DNA from: Halorubrum laminariae | GTDB lineage: Archaea; Halobacteriota; Halobacteria; Halobacteriales; Haloferacaceae | Length of the DNA stretch: 64,000 nucleotides | Reading direction: 5' to 3' | NCBI RefSeq assembly: GCF_024494655.1 | Contig: NZ_JANHDL010000003.1 | Location: 62,001-126,000 of the forward strand | In this document: positions 18,527 to 26,439 of the stretch, piece after piece | Numbering within the stretch: the first letter of the stretch is position 1 | Layout of the letters: every line of letters begins with the position of its first letter | The notes under the pieces: model-generated | The model's database searches: none | What the model was told of the DNA's origin: nothing | The model's input: the letters and a program-made list of their open reading frames with translations, nothing else | Made by a program: the position numbers and the translations under genes

Positions 18527-18898
18527 TGCTACGAGGAGGCGAGCCGGTACGGCGTCCTCGACACCAACGAGTACGGCGAGGTCGTCGAGGTCGTCGAGAC
18601 ACCCGACGACCCGCCGAGCAACCTCGTGATGACCGGCTTTTACACCTTCACGCCCGCCATCTTCCACGCGTGTCACCTCGTCCAGCCCTCCGACCGCGGC
18701 GAGTACGAACTCCCCGACGCGATCGATCTGCTCATCCAATCGGGCCGCACCATCGACGCGATCCGCCTAGACGGCTGGAGAATCGATGTCGGGTATCCCG
18801 AGGATCGTGACCGCGCCGCGGAGCGACTCGACGAGGAGGCCGCCGAGGACGCAGACGAGGCTACCGAGGAGACGGAAGAGGCGGTCGTCGACTCGTGA
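18527..18898 (+). pseudogene. Sugar nucleotidyltransferase, C-terminal fragment 1
   Basis: The frame enters abruptly at YEEASRYGVLDTNEYGEVVE and runs 123 codons to a stop. It contains NLVMTGFYTFTPAIF and GEYELPDAIDLLI, then WRIDVGYPEDRDRAAERLDE and an acidic tail. This is the C-terminal half of a glucose-1-phosphate thymidylyl/uridylyltransferase of the AglF type. The nucleotide-binding N-terminus is absent. It is the longest of three fragments of the same gene (also 21426-21617 and 22942-23184). The sugar-activation role fits the adjacent glycan cluster. Confidence 0.8.
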
Positions 18899-18941
18899 AC
18901 TACACTACCCTACTCACCCGCTCGCGCGGGTTCCTTGAGGG
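18895..18941. mobile_element. IS-end-like sequence, copy 1
   Basis: GTGAACTAC followed by ACCCTACTCA and a G+C-rich hairpin (CCGC..GCGG) recurs at 22879-22915. Both times the TGA inside GTGAACTAC is the stop codon of the upstream gene. Haloarchaeal IS200/IS605-type elements carry closely similar sequences, which I recall but could not check. No transposase is present. The stretch 18942-19043 holds nothing else recognisable. Confidence 0.4.
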
Positions 18942-19043
18942 CGTGGCTTCCTGTTTCGACGATGCGACCTGCACTGACGGCCAGTTCGTCAAGATTTTAC
19001 CCAACGAATCACACTGAAGACCGCACCCAGTGGAGTGGATATA

Positions 19044-19072
19044 CCCCCACCCCACCACTTCCGCTGTTACGG
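19044..19072 (+). repeat. Origin-type repeat A1
   Basis: CCCCACCACTTCCGCTGTTA lies 45 bases beyond the 3' end of the first orc1/cdc6 gene. It is the outlying member of a five-site family whose core is TTCCGCTGTTA. The other four sites lie at 20331-20556. Confidence 0.6.
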
Positions 19073-19114
19073 AACAAACACGACTGTCACCAGCGAAAAT
19101 GATGGCACGCCGAT

Positions 19115-20299
19115 TCAAGCGGACTCTAACAACGTCGATAACCCACTCCGGACCGCCGAAACGGACTGCTCCAACCGATGTTCGTTGTACTTCCCACCGC
19201 CTTTCCCTCGGTTATGTTCTGTCGAACTCGTGATCCCCAACTGCGCCAATTCGCCTAGGTAGTCACGTACCGAACGCTCCGAAACCGGACTTACCCCTTC
19301 TGAGTGAGCCACTTGTCGGTACGTATTCACGACTTCACGCGTCCGTACTGGCGTCTCACCACGTTCATGCAGTAGCGTAAGTGTGTACAGTACCAGCTTC
19401 CCGTGTTGAGAGTAGTTCCGTATTCCCTCTACCACTTGATCCGTCTGAACCCGTTCACGAGCTTCCTGTACATGTGCTTCGGTCACGATGTCCGAGCCAC
19501 TTTCGCGCGCCACATCACCAGCTTCCAAGAGAAGATCCAGAGCTTTTCGTGCATCACCGGAGTCTTTCGCGCCGTAGGCCGCACACATTGCGATGACGCC
19601 GTCTTCGAGAACGTCGTCTTGAAACGCGACCCGTTCGCGCTGTTCGAGTACGAGTCGGAGTTCATCGGCATCGTACGCGCTGAACGACACCTCCTTCTCG
19701 CAGAGTGACGATCGAACCTTCGAGGACAGCTGCGTCCGGAAGTCCAGATCGTTTGAGATACCGATGACGCCGAGTTTCGCCTTACTGATGTCGCCGTTCG
19801 AGCGAGCACGCGGCAGTTTGTACAGAAGCGAGTCGTCCCCGATGTGATCGACTTCGTCGAGGACGATAAGCACCGTTCCCCCACACGCGTCGAGTTCGTC
19901 GAAGAGGAACTCGTACACGCTCGCCTGTGGATACCCCGTGTTGGAGATCTGCCGTCCCGGATCCCGGAGTTCGTTAACCAGTTTTACTGCCACCTGATAG
20001 GACGTGTTCAGTCCGTCGCAGTTGACCTCGATCGTCGTGAGCTCGAGTGCCTCCACGTCGGTTGCGTCCCCTTCAAGCGTACGAAGCAGGTAGCGCGTGG
20101 CTGCGGTCTTTCCCACCCCGCTTTTCCCGTAGAGAAAGACGTTCGAGGGAGTCTCGTTGTTGATGACCGGCTGGAGGGCCGCGTGATATCGACTGAGTTC
20201 CTCGTCGCGCCCGACGAGGCTGTCCGGCGTCCACTCCTCGAGGAGCGCCTCCCGATTTTCAAAAATGGAGTCGTTTGGGGTGAAAGAGAAGTCGCCCAT
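19115..20299 (-). CDS. Orc1/Cdc6 family replication initiator (copy A)
   Basis: The 394-residue AAA+ protein has Walker A GKSGVGKTAATRYLL at about residue 58, Walker B LIVLDEVDHIGD at about 140, sensor-1 VIGISNDLDF, and a C-terminal winged helix that should contact origin DNA. Its ATG at 20299 follows a TATA-like TTTATATAG about 25 bases away, so it is probably leaderless. Matching repeats sit just upstream (20331-20556) and one downstream, so it likely initiates at this site. It is only distantly similar to copy B. Whether it belongs to the chromosome proper or to an integrated replicon is open. Confidence 0.95.
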   Translation of the reverse strand: MGDFSFTPNDSIFENREALLEEWTPDSLVGRDEELSRYHAALQPVINNETPSNVFLYGKSGVGKTAATRYLLRTLEGDATDVEALELTTIEVNCDGLNTSYQVAVKLVNELRDPGRQISNTGYPQASVYEFLFDELDACGGTVLIVLDEVDHIGDDSLLYKLPRARSNGDISKAKLGVIGISNDLDFRTQLSSKVRSSLCEKEVSFSAYDADELRLVLEQRERVAFQDDVLEDGVIAMCAAYGAKDSGDARKALDLLLEAGDVARESGSDIVTEAHVQEARERVQTDQVVEGIRNYSQHGKLVLYTLTLLHERGETPVRTREVVNTYRQVAHSEGVSPVSERSVRDYLGELAQLGITSSTEHNRGKGGGKYNEHRLEQSVSAVRSGLSTLLESA

Positions 20300-20308
20300 A
20301 CTAACAGC

Positions 20309-20556
20309 ATTCTCATATTTCTATATAAAACCATCACTTCCGCTGTTTCCGCTGATATCGATTCATTATATACGTCTAACCCCATCGGTTCCGCTGTTAA
20401 CAGCACTGTGTCTCTCGGTCCGCTACTTCTTGAGCATACACAACTGGTTCCGTCGATAGACTAATCACCCCTCGCTAACAGCGGAACCGACGGGGTGTGG
20501 ACAAGCACACCTCTACGAGAGGTGATACGCTAACAGCGGAAGCGGTGGGGTGGGAC
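20309..20556. other. Putative replication origin A
   Basis: Four sites share TTCCGCTGTT: plus orientation at 20331-20347 and 20379-20400, minus orientation at 20473-20500 and 20529-20556. A CCCCAYC- or CACCC-type G-rich arm flanks most of them. An A+T-rich stretch with CTATATAAAA and ATTCATTATATACG lies beside the plus-oriented pair. Inverted repeat arrays next to orc1/cdc6 are the standard archaeal origin layout. No firing evidence can be read from sequence. Confidence 0.7.
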
Positions 20557-21335
20557 TGTGAGATCACGACGACATCTCCGCCGCAGTACAAGACTTCGAA
20601 CGCTATCGGGGCCTCCGACACGCGTTCGTAGCTCGACGAAATTGATTTTGCTCTGATGGACGATACACTCGACACAGCGAGGTGGGCTCCTATCGGTACG
20701 ACTCTGGCTGACTGTGAGAGGGGGGCGCCCCGCAGTTCGTCTTCGAGTTGATAGTGGGCAGTCTTAACCAACACTTCGACGACACGGGAGTCTATGTTGG
20801 TTAACCGACCACGACGTCGACTCGACAGAGTGCGCAGCAAACAATACTCGACAGCCGATACGCAACCGGATACCTTCGGTGGTGTTTCAGGTAGTACTCC
20901 TGCCGCAAGATATGCAGTGCAAACGTGTGAAACGGTGGCTGCATCTACCCACAGTCCGATAGTCGGCGTCGCAGCCACTCGGTAACTGGATGTCGAGCGT
21001 GGTGGTACCCGCGATAACACGCCGCTGTGTCGCCGCTTCAACATCAACGTTGAGTCATCGGATCACTGTACCTCGTCCAGAGATATACTATACAACCAAC
21101 ACCTTATTTCTGAAACGGCTGATCACCTCCCAAAGTATGGGGGTGGTGCGGCAGAACACGACATACTAGTTCTCTGATAAGTCATCGCTATCTCGATGGG
21201 TTCGGCCACTCACCCCTAGCAGCGATGACAACCGATCTTGCCTGCAGTCGTGCGATCTGCTGTGTGGCCTCCACTGATCCGGTCGTTCCACGACAGCCCC
21301 CCTCGTGTAGTTGTGTTTTTTTCGTGGTGGTGATC
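20557..21335. other. Non-coding stretch
   Basis: I see no convincing gene, RNA or repeat in these 780 bases. The open frame at 20475-21047 on the minus strand covers origin repeats, is rich in serine and arginine rather than acidic residues, and looks spurious. Confidence 0.4.
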
Positions 21336-21370
21336 GAGTGTGTCACCCGTTGCACACAGATCTATTGCGG
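21336..21370. repeat. 35-base segment shared with 27040-27074
   Basis: GAGTGTGTCACCCGTTG and the following CACAG..TATTGCGG recur at 27040-27074 with three mismatches. There it covers the 3' end of the third TumE-like gene. Here it stands alone, so it marks a rearrangement joint. Confidence 0.55.
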
Positions 21371-21425
21371 ATGGTATGTTACGTGAAACTCCCAAACAAA
21401 TTGCTAACGCTGTGGAACTCTCTAC

Positions 21426-21617
21426 CGACTCGACGGCTGGCGGTCCCGCGAGCTTGCGAGCGGGGCCTCGGGTGACCGCGTCACCCGGTGGATCGACGTG
21501 GGCTACCCCGAGGACCGCGACCGCGCCGCAGAGCGACTCGACGAACTATCGACGAACGCCGACGCCGATGAAGAGACAGAGCCCGTAGAAGCAGACGAGG
21601 CGACTGTCGACTCGTAG
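21426..21617 (+). pseudogene. Sugar nucleotidyltransferase, C-terminal fragment 2
   Basis: The frame RLDGWRS..WIDVGYPEDRDRAAERLDE runs to a TAG at 21615 and ends in EADEATVDS. It corresponds to the last 50 residues of fragment 1 but carries a 16-codon in-frame insertion (21444-21491) between Trp-Arg and Ile-Asp-Val. No start codon or upstream part is present. The downstream bases continue to match those after fragment 3. Confidence 0.75.
21444..21491. repeat. 48-base in-frame palindromic insertion, copy 1
   Basis: The insertion contains two hairpins: CCCGCGAGC/GCGAGCGGG and GGGTGACCGCGTCACCC. It keeps the reading frame and recurs, diverged, at 23026-23073 in fragment 3. Fragment 1 lacks it. 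This is like the palindromic elements that insert in frame in genes of some bacteria. Confidence 0.6.
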
Positions 21618-21670
21618 CGGCTGTGTCGGTGCATCACTATCGAGACAGAGACACACCACGTTTGCGTTCG
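21615..21670. repeat. Shared flank ending in a degenerate type-B origin repeat
   Basis: The bases after the stop of fragment 2 (TAGCGGCTGTGTCGGTGCAT and on) match those after fragment 3 at 23182-23240. They end in ACACACCACGTTTGCGTTCG at 21651-21670, whose first half fits the type-B repeat and whose second half has decayed. Confidence 0.6.
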
Positions 21671-21776
21671 TCGACGACGAGGACGAGCAGAGAGACGAGA
21701 GCGGCCTCGAATCTGGGCACTATCGAAACACTCGGTACGGACAAGAACCACTCGATCTGACTCACAGGAGCCCGTC

Positions 21777-21864
21777 CTATGTGTTCAGTATCGCTTCGTC
21801 ACGATTCTGAACGGCAGCCCACCACGTCGCAAGAATCGCGTACGTCACCCGTTCGGGGTAGTGG
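21777..21864 (-). pseudogene. TumE-like gene, C-terminal remnant
   Basis: On the minus strand this reads RVTYAILATWWAAVQNRDEA, then ILNT and a stop. The intact gene at 25134 ends RVTRAVLATWWAAVQRGDEA. DNA identity over about 90 bases is high. Nothing else of the gene remains. Confidence 0.75.
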
Positions 21865-21876
21865 TAGTAAGAATAG

Positions 21877-21890
21877 ATTTTCTAGAAAAT
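21877..21890. promoter_or_regulatory. Perfect 14-base palindrome, operator candidate
   Basis: ATTTTCTAGAAAAT sits 31 bases before the ATG at 21921, overlapping the A+T-rich promoter. A winged-helix antitoxin would be expected to bind such a site for autoregulation. Confidence 0.45.
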
Positions 21891-21920
21891 TATTTGTTCT
21901 CATAGTGCGTAGCGTTCAGT

Positions 21921-22433
21921 ATGACCGGAACGCGAGATACCGTCAACGAACAGGTCAAGGCAGACTGGAAAGACGACACCACGCCATTCGAACGGGTGTA
22001 CGAGATCGTCGAACAAACTCACGAGGGGCAGTCGGCAGCCGAGATTGCCGATCGAGCCCTCGTGAGCGAGCCGACCGCACGTCGACACTGCAAGACGCTC
22101 GTGAACACGGGATTCGCCGAGACGACACACGAGGGACAAACCACGCTGTACCAGCGTAACAGCGACCGGATTCTGATGTCCCGAATCCGTGAACTCCGTG
22201 ACGAAGCGGATCGGACGGAGTTGCTCGACGGCATCAAGGAGATGAAAGCCGATATCCGCCGTTATGAGGATCGCTACGATGTGGTATCACCCGAAGAACT
22301 CGCACAGCAGCTTGACGCCGACGAGACGGAGGGGTGGGACGATCTCACCGCATGGCGAACCACCCGGCAGAATCTCGCGGTCGCGCAAGCAGCGCTCGCC
22401 TACGACGAGGCCAGCCACCAGCTCACTGCATGA
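21921..22433 (+). CDS. Winged-helix protein, DUF7342-like (module copy A)
   Basis: The 170-residue protein has a winged helix-turn-helix at about residues 15-75 (SAAEIADRALVSEPTARRHC) followed by a wing strand TTLYQRN, then an all-helical charged C-terminus with YDVVSPEELAQQLD. Homologues of this type, which I associate with DUF7342, pair with TumE-like genes. Its stop overlaps the next ATG by four bases. It is probably the antitoxin and repressor of the pair, acting through the palindrome at 21877. Paralogues lie at 25604-26266 and, truncated, before 26604. Confidence 0.7.
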   Translation: MTGTRDTVNEQVKADWKDDTTPFERVYEIVEQTHEGQSAAEIADRALVSEPTARRHCKTLVNTGFAETTHEGQTTLYQRNSDRILMSRIRELRDEADRTELLDGIKEMKADIRRYEDRYDVVSPEELAQQLDADETEGWDDLTAWRTTRQNLAVAQAALAYDEASHQLTA

Positions 22434-22882
22434 GCGACCACGACCGAGCGGGTGAGTTCGGCCCGATCTATCTCCCGGCCCTCCAGCGGATTCGTGACTG
22501 CTGGCTCGAACTCGAGCCGCTCGTCGAGGCAACGTCATACGACGATGTCGTCGCACCCACGGAACTCCAGATAACTCTCACCGACGGACTCGGAGACGCC
22601 GACGCTGCGCGACTCGATATCCAATGGAGCGAACTGGGAATGTACTCGTTTCACTACGTTGATTCCGCAGATGTCAACTGGCGATTCGATCGCCACCCGA
22701 ATACACACTCGCCGAAAGTCCATTTTCATCCGCCGCCAGATGCGGCCACCGCGACGGCCAAACCGTCCTGTATCGACGTGACTGAAGTTTCACTTGTAAC
22801 CCGCGCTGTCCACGTGATGTGGCGAGCAGCGTATGAGAACGACGATACCGATCGACTGAACAGCGCATCGAACCCGCCGTGA
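22430..22882 (+). CDS. TumE/DUF6516-like protein (module copy A)
   Basis: The 150-residue protein has LDIQWSELGMYSFHY, then WRFDRHPNTHSPKVHFHPPP, then a C-terminal helix TRAVHVMWRAAYEN. The W-x-F/W-D-x-H..PH..H-x-H-P-P pattern resembles toxins of the TumE-TumA type, which carry a histidine-rich core. Similarity is from memory and needs a profile search. Its ATG overlaps the winged-helix gene. The TGA stop lies inside the IS-end-like GTGAACTAC sequence. It is intact. Confidence 0.6.
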   Translation: MSDHDRAGEFGPIYLPALQRIRDCWLELEPLVEATSYDDVVAPTELQITLTDGLGDADAARLDIQWSELGMYSFHYVDSADVNWRFDRHPNTHSPKVHFHPPPDAATATAKPSCIDVTEVSLVTRAVHVMWRAAYENDDTDRLNSASNPP

Positions 22883-22915
22883 ACTACCCCACCCTACTCA
22901 GCCGCAGGTGCGGCT
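22879..22915. mobile_element. IS-end-like sequence, copy 2
   Basis: GTGAACTACCCCACCCTACT followed by the hairpin AGCCGCAGGTGCGGCT matches 18895-18941. It separates the TumE-like gene from nucleotidyltransferase fragment 3 and supplies the stop codon of the former. Confidence 0.4.
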
Positions 22916-22941
22916 TCGTTCCGATCCCGCCTGCCGCCCGC

Positions 22942-23184
22942 AGCGAGTACGAACTCCCCGACGCGATCGATCTCTGCATCCAGTCCGGTCGCACCATCGA
23001 CGCGAGTCTGCTCGATGGGTGGCGGTCCTGCAAGTTTGTGAGCGGGACCTCGGATGACTGCGTCATCCGGCGCATCGATGTCGGGTATCCCGAGGACCGC
23101 GACCGCGCCGCAGAGCGACTCGACGAGGAAGCGACCGAAATCGAAGCGGGCGACAACGTAGACGAGGCGACTGTCGACTCGTAG
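22942..23184 (+). pseudogene. Sugar nucleotidyltransferase, C-terminal fragment 3
   Basis: From SEYELPDAIDLCIQSGRTID the frame follows fragment 1, then carries a 16-codon insertion (23026-23073) before RIDVGYPEDRDRAAERLDEE and the tail ending DEATVDS. The upstream bases are IS-end-like, so the N-terminal two thirds are missing. Confidence 0.75.
23026..23073. repeat. 48-base in-frame palindromic insertion, copy 2
   Basis: It is the same 16-codon position as 21444-21491. The second hairpin arm pair is CGGATGAC/GTCATCCG. The first is partly decayed. The frame is kept. Confidence 0.6.
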
Positions 23185-23217
23185 CGGCTGTGTCGGTGCA
23201 TCACCATCGAGATAGAG

Positions 23218-23240
23218 ACACACCACTTTTGCAAGTGAAG
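23218..23240 (+). repeat. Origin-type repeat B, downstream site
   Basis: ACACACCAC followed by TTTTGCAAGTGAA is the best match to the type-B family. It lies 40 bases beyond the 3' end of the second orc1/cdc6 gene, mirroring the position of repeat A1 at the first gene. Confidence 0.65.
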
Positions 23241-23280
23241 CCCGGTCAGACGACGCCCCCGATCGGCTTGGCCTGCCGAA

Positions 23281-24507
23281 TCAGGTGATATCGTTCATCG
23301 ACCCGATCTCGCGAATCGTTTCGATCTCGGGTGACAGCCGAAGCACGTCCGACATCGCTTCGATCGCGCTCGTGAACGGAACGTTCAGTTCGTAGCTGTA
23401 GTAGTTCCCGCGAGAGCCGCTCCGGTTCTCGGAGGCGGAGAGTATTCCGAGCATCCGCAGGTCCGAGAGGTGGTTGTGTACCGATCGCTGCGCAAGCGCG
23501 TCTGTCCCGGCGGACTCACAGAGGGACGCGTATTCGTCGTATACGGCCCGAGTCCGACACGGCGTTTCTTGTTTGGCCGTTTTCGACACGACGGCAAGCA
23601 ACGCCAGCCGTCCGTGCGTCGTCAGCTCTCGCATCCCCTCTTCGACTCGTTCTCGTTCGAGCCTCGACCGCGCTTGCTTTGCGTGTTCCAACTCGATACA
23701 CGCCGCATCTTCACTCTCGGCAACCTCTCCGGCCAGCCGAAGCAGATCGAGTGCCTGCCGTGCGCTTCCGCTATCGCGGGCGGCGAGCGCTGCACAGAAT
23801 CCCAAGACACCGTCGGCAACTGACTCCTCTCGGATCGCGACATCCGCTCGGCTCTGGAGAATGTTTTCCAACTCGGGCGCGTCGTAGGGAGGAAACTGTA
23901 GCTCGCGTTCGCACAGCGTGTCTTGGACGCGGGGGTCCAACTCGTCGCGAAATTTGAAGTCGTTGCTGATTCCGATGACACCGATCTTCGTCTGTTCGAG
24001 ATTACCGTGTGCCCGCGCTCGTGGAAGTTCATAGAGCAACTCGTCCCGGTCACCGATTGAGTCGATCTCGTCTAACACGAGCAGGACCGTTCCCCCGATC
24101 GCCTCGAGTTCATCGTACAACTTGTTGAATACCGTTTGTTGCGGGTAGCCGGTTGAACTGATCTCGGTGCCTGGTTGTCGGAGTTCGTTCACGAGTTCGA
24201 CTGCAACCTGATACGAGGAATTGAGCGTCTTGCAGTTGAGAAAAATCACCGAGAGATCTATATCGTCGTACGCTGCAACATCTGATTGAAGCTGATCGAG
24301 GAGAAAATCCGTCACCGCCGTTTTTCCCACACCCGTGTTACCGTACACGAACACGTTGTTCGGTTCCCAGCCGTCGATGATCGGTTGAAGGGCGTGCATG
24401 TACTCCTCAATTTCTTCGTCTCGCTCTTCGATCTGATCAGGCTGATAAGACTCACCGAGAGCATCCTTGTTCGCGAAAACGTTCTGTTTTCGCTCAAACC
24501 GGCGCAT
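23281..24507 (-). CDS. Orc1/Cdc6 family replication initiator (copy B)
   Basis: The 408-residue AAA+ protein has Walker A YGNTGVGKTAVTDFLL, Walker B LLVLDEIDSIGD, sensor-1 VIGISNDFKF and a C-terminal winged helix (SVHNHLSDLRMLGILS). The start ATG at 24507 is chosen over GTG at 24513 because TTTAAATA lies about 28 bases away (near 24531-24538). It differs clearly from copy A, especially in the DNA-binding half, and its flanking repeats are of an unrelated sequence. So the two initiators probably recognise different origins. Confidence 0.95.
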   Translation of the reverse strand: MRRFERKQNVFANKDALGESYQPDQIEERDEEIEEYMHALQPIIDGWEPNNVFVYGNTGVGKTAVTDFLLDQLQSDVAAYDDIDLSVIFLNCKTLNSSYQVAVELVNELRQPGTEISSTGYPQQTVFNKLYDELEAIGGTVLLVLDEIDSIGDRDELLYELPRARAHGNLEQTKIGVIGISNDFKFRDELDPRVQDTLCERELQFPPYDAPELENILQSRADVAIREESVADGVLGFCAALAARDSGSARQALDLLRLAGEVAESEDAACIELEHAKQARSRLERERVEEGMRELTTHGRLALLAVVSKTAKQETPCRTRAVYDEYASLCESAGTDALAQRSVHNHLSDLRMLGILSASENRSGSRGNYYSYELNVPFTSAIEAMSDVLRLSPEIETIREIGSMNDIT

Positions 24508-24592
24508 ATTCACAGATCCCTCGTATAGTATTTAAAACCAGCTATTCAAGTGTTTCAACTGAACGGTGGTAGCTATGGTACTCCTGACAGAG

Positions 24593-24974
24593 ACACACCA
24601 CGCCTGCGAGTGAAACTGAGAGAAAAATATGACGCAGGCCTCTCGCTTGGGGGTGATACGCTGTTCTGTGCTCACATTTGAGACGAGAGTAGTCACGACT
24701 CGTGAATATGACACACCATGTTTGCAAGTGAATCATGAACGAGATCGGTGAGAACAGTTGATTGACTACTACGGAGTAGGTACTGTTGTTCAAACGATCT
24801 CCCCACCACTGCTGTTGTCCCACACCACAGTCGTTGCTGTCTTCACTTGCAGGAGTGGTGTGTGACTGATGTAATTGAACTCCATCAGTAGCGAGGAGGG
24901 CATATCAGACAACGACGGGAACCACCCATTCACGGTGCCTATTCATCCAAGCTTCACTCGCAAAAGTGGTGTGT
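24593..24974. other. Putative replication origin B
   Basis: Four sites with ACACACCA at one end and TGCRAGTGAA at the other lie upstream of copy B: plus orientation at 24593-24615 and 24711-24734, minus orientation at 24842-24863 and 24953-24974. They flank a 107-base centre. Two further sites lie at 23218 and 21651. The layout is the same as origin A, with an unrelated repeat sequence. No gene lies in 24508-25133. Confidence 0.7.
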
Positions 24975-25133
24975 GTCTGGTCTGCTCTTCCGAGCATGCA
25001 TTCGGTTCAACGTTCTATGAGGAATGCCAGTCCGTCTCCTACGATATCGTCGGCGTCCGAGAGGACACCACTCCACCAACCGAGCGCCTTCTCTGCTCCG
25101 ACTGCCGCAGTGAACTCCCCTCCAGTATTCCCA

Positions 25134-25604
25134 CTAGGGGAGCCCGTCCTGTGTGTTCAGAACTGCTTCGTCGCCACGCTGAACGGCAGCCCACCATGTC
25201 GCAAGGACAGCGCGCGTCACCCTCTCAGGTGGGTGATTCGCCCCAATACACGATTGCAGATGCGTGCCCAAGTCGTCCGGGGGATGAAAATGATAGACGG
25301 GGTATGCCGTACTCTCGTTTGCGGTCTCGCATCCGAACCGGAACTCCAGCCCGTGCTCCCGATAGTGGTATTTGTAGTCCCCATTCGTCCACCACTGGAT
25401 GTCGAAGTAGCCCGCCACCTGATGGATACCTGGCTGAACCGTGAGTCTCGCTTCCCGTGGTCTAGACGGGGTATCCTCGTACTCCCCGTGGCGTGTATTC
25501 TTGAATCGCGCTCGGAGCAATCCCCGTCCGAGTTGATCCGCCGCCGTATTCACGCTCACGAGAATCTCGTCTGGATCGAGGGCAGACCCGTTTCCGAGGA
25601 CCAT
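25134..25604 (-). CDS. TumE/DUF6516-like protein (module copy B)
   Basis: The 156-residue protein has FDIQWWTNGDYKYHYREHG, then VYHFHPPDDLG and the C-terminal ERVTRAVLATWWAAVQRGDE. It is a clear paralogue of the proteins at 22430 and 26601. The central RWD.H pattern is weaker here (RFGCETANES). The start ATG overlaps the stop of the upstream winged-helix gene by one base. It lies next to origin B. Toxin function is inferred from layout and distant family resemblance. Confidence 0.6.
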   Translation of the reverse strand: MVLGNGSALDPDEILVSVNTAADQLGRGLLRARFKNTRHGEYEDTPSRPREARLTVQPGIHQVAGYFDIQWWTNGDYKYHYREHGLEFRFGCETANESTAYPVYHFHPPDDLGTHLQSCIGANHPPERVTRAVLATWWAAVQRGDEAVLNTQDGLP

Positions 25605-26266
25605 TACTGTGCGGATGCAGGGCCAGAATGCTCACCCGACGCCTCCAAGTTAGCTGCAGGCGTTCGTCGTTTCGCCTGCTGAATTCGATACGCAGCGCGA
25701 AGGTACTCCAGATCTCGGACTGCTGCTCGCCAGTGCGAGATGTCACTCAGCTCATCAGCTGTAAGCGTTCGGTCGGAGACAAGCAGCTCTTCTGGAGAAT
25801 CCGTATCGTACCGCTCACGATAGTCGGCAATCTCGCCTTTCACAGCCTGAATCCGATCGACGAGATCATCCGACATGGATAAGCGATGGATCTGTTCGAT
25901 CAGGTATCGATCCGGATCACGCTGATATGTAGCCCCGGACTCGGTTCGCTCGATACAGGCAAGCCCCTCCTCAGCGAGTGACTTGAGTGCAGTTCGAGCT
26001 TTGGTCTCTGAGACGGCAGCAGTATCGGCGATTTCACGTGCCGTTTTCGGTGAGACAGTCCGCTTGAGAACGGCCCGGATTCGTTCGTCTGCTGTCGTCG
26101 ACCCTTTCCACTCCGCGGTAGCGAGTTCATTGATATCGCTGATGCCACTCGTTTCGGTGGCGAACGGAGAGATATTGTCCGGTGAAAGTTCTCCGTCCGG
26201 GAGTTCGTCACCGGTTGGGTATGTATCAGGGCCGTCTGATTCGTCCTGAGGTGCCGAATCATCCAT
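25604..26266 (-). CDS. Winged-helix protein, DUF7342-like (module copy B)
   Basis: The 220-residue protein has a 60-residue acidic, disordered N-terminus, then ATAEWKGSTTADERIRAVLK, a helix-turn-helix TAREIADTAAVSETKARTAL, and the helical tail with YDTDSPEELLVSD that also occurs in copy A. The ATG at 26266 follows a TATA-like AACATATATG. It is probably the DNA-binding partner of the TumE-like gene with which it overlaps. The extra N-terminal tail distinguishes it from copy A. Confidence 0.7.
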   Translation of the reverse strand: MDDSAPQDESDGPDTYPTGDELPDGELSPDNISPFATETSGISDINELATAEWKGSTTADERIRAVLKRTVSPKTAREIADTAAVSETKARTALKSLAEEGLACIERTESGATYQRDPDRYLIEQIHRLSMSDDLVDRIQAVKGEIADYRERYDTDSPEELLVSDRTLTADELSDISHWRAAVRDLEYLRAAYRIQQAKRRTPAANLEASGEHSGPASAQ

Positions 26267-26295
26267 CAGTGTGATACCGTAGGAGCTCAAGACAC

Positions 26296-26326
26296 ATATA
26301 TGTTTTAGGAACAGATATGTATGGTA
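26296..26326. promoter_or_regulatory. Imperfect inverted repeat in promoter of copy B
   Basis: ACATATATGT and ACAGATATGTAT lie about 30-60 bases upstream of the ATG at 26266. The site overlaps the TATA region and would suit autorepression. Confidence 0.35.
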
Positions 26327-26439
26327 CACTTGGTACGTGGGGTGGATATCGTTACGCGGCAGAACAACACCGAGAGTGATTGAGCGGTGCTCGCAGAACA
26401 CGGGAGTATCAGGTACGAAGGGGCCGGAAGCGCAAAGAA

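Noticed and set aside
20475..21047. 190-codon minus-strand frame upstream of the first orc1/cdc6 gene
   Set aside because: It covers origin repeats, is not acidic, and has no recognisable domain.
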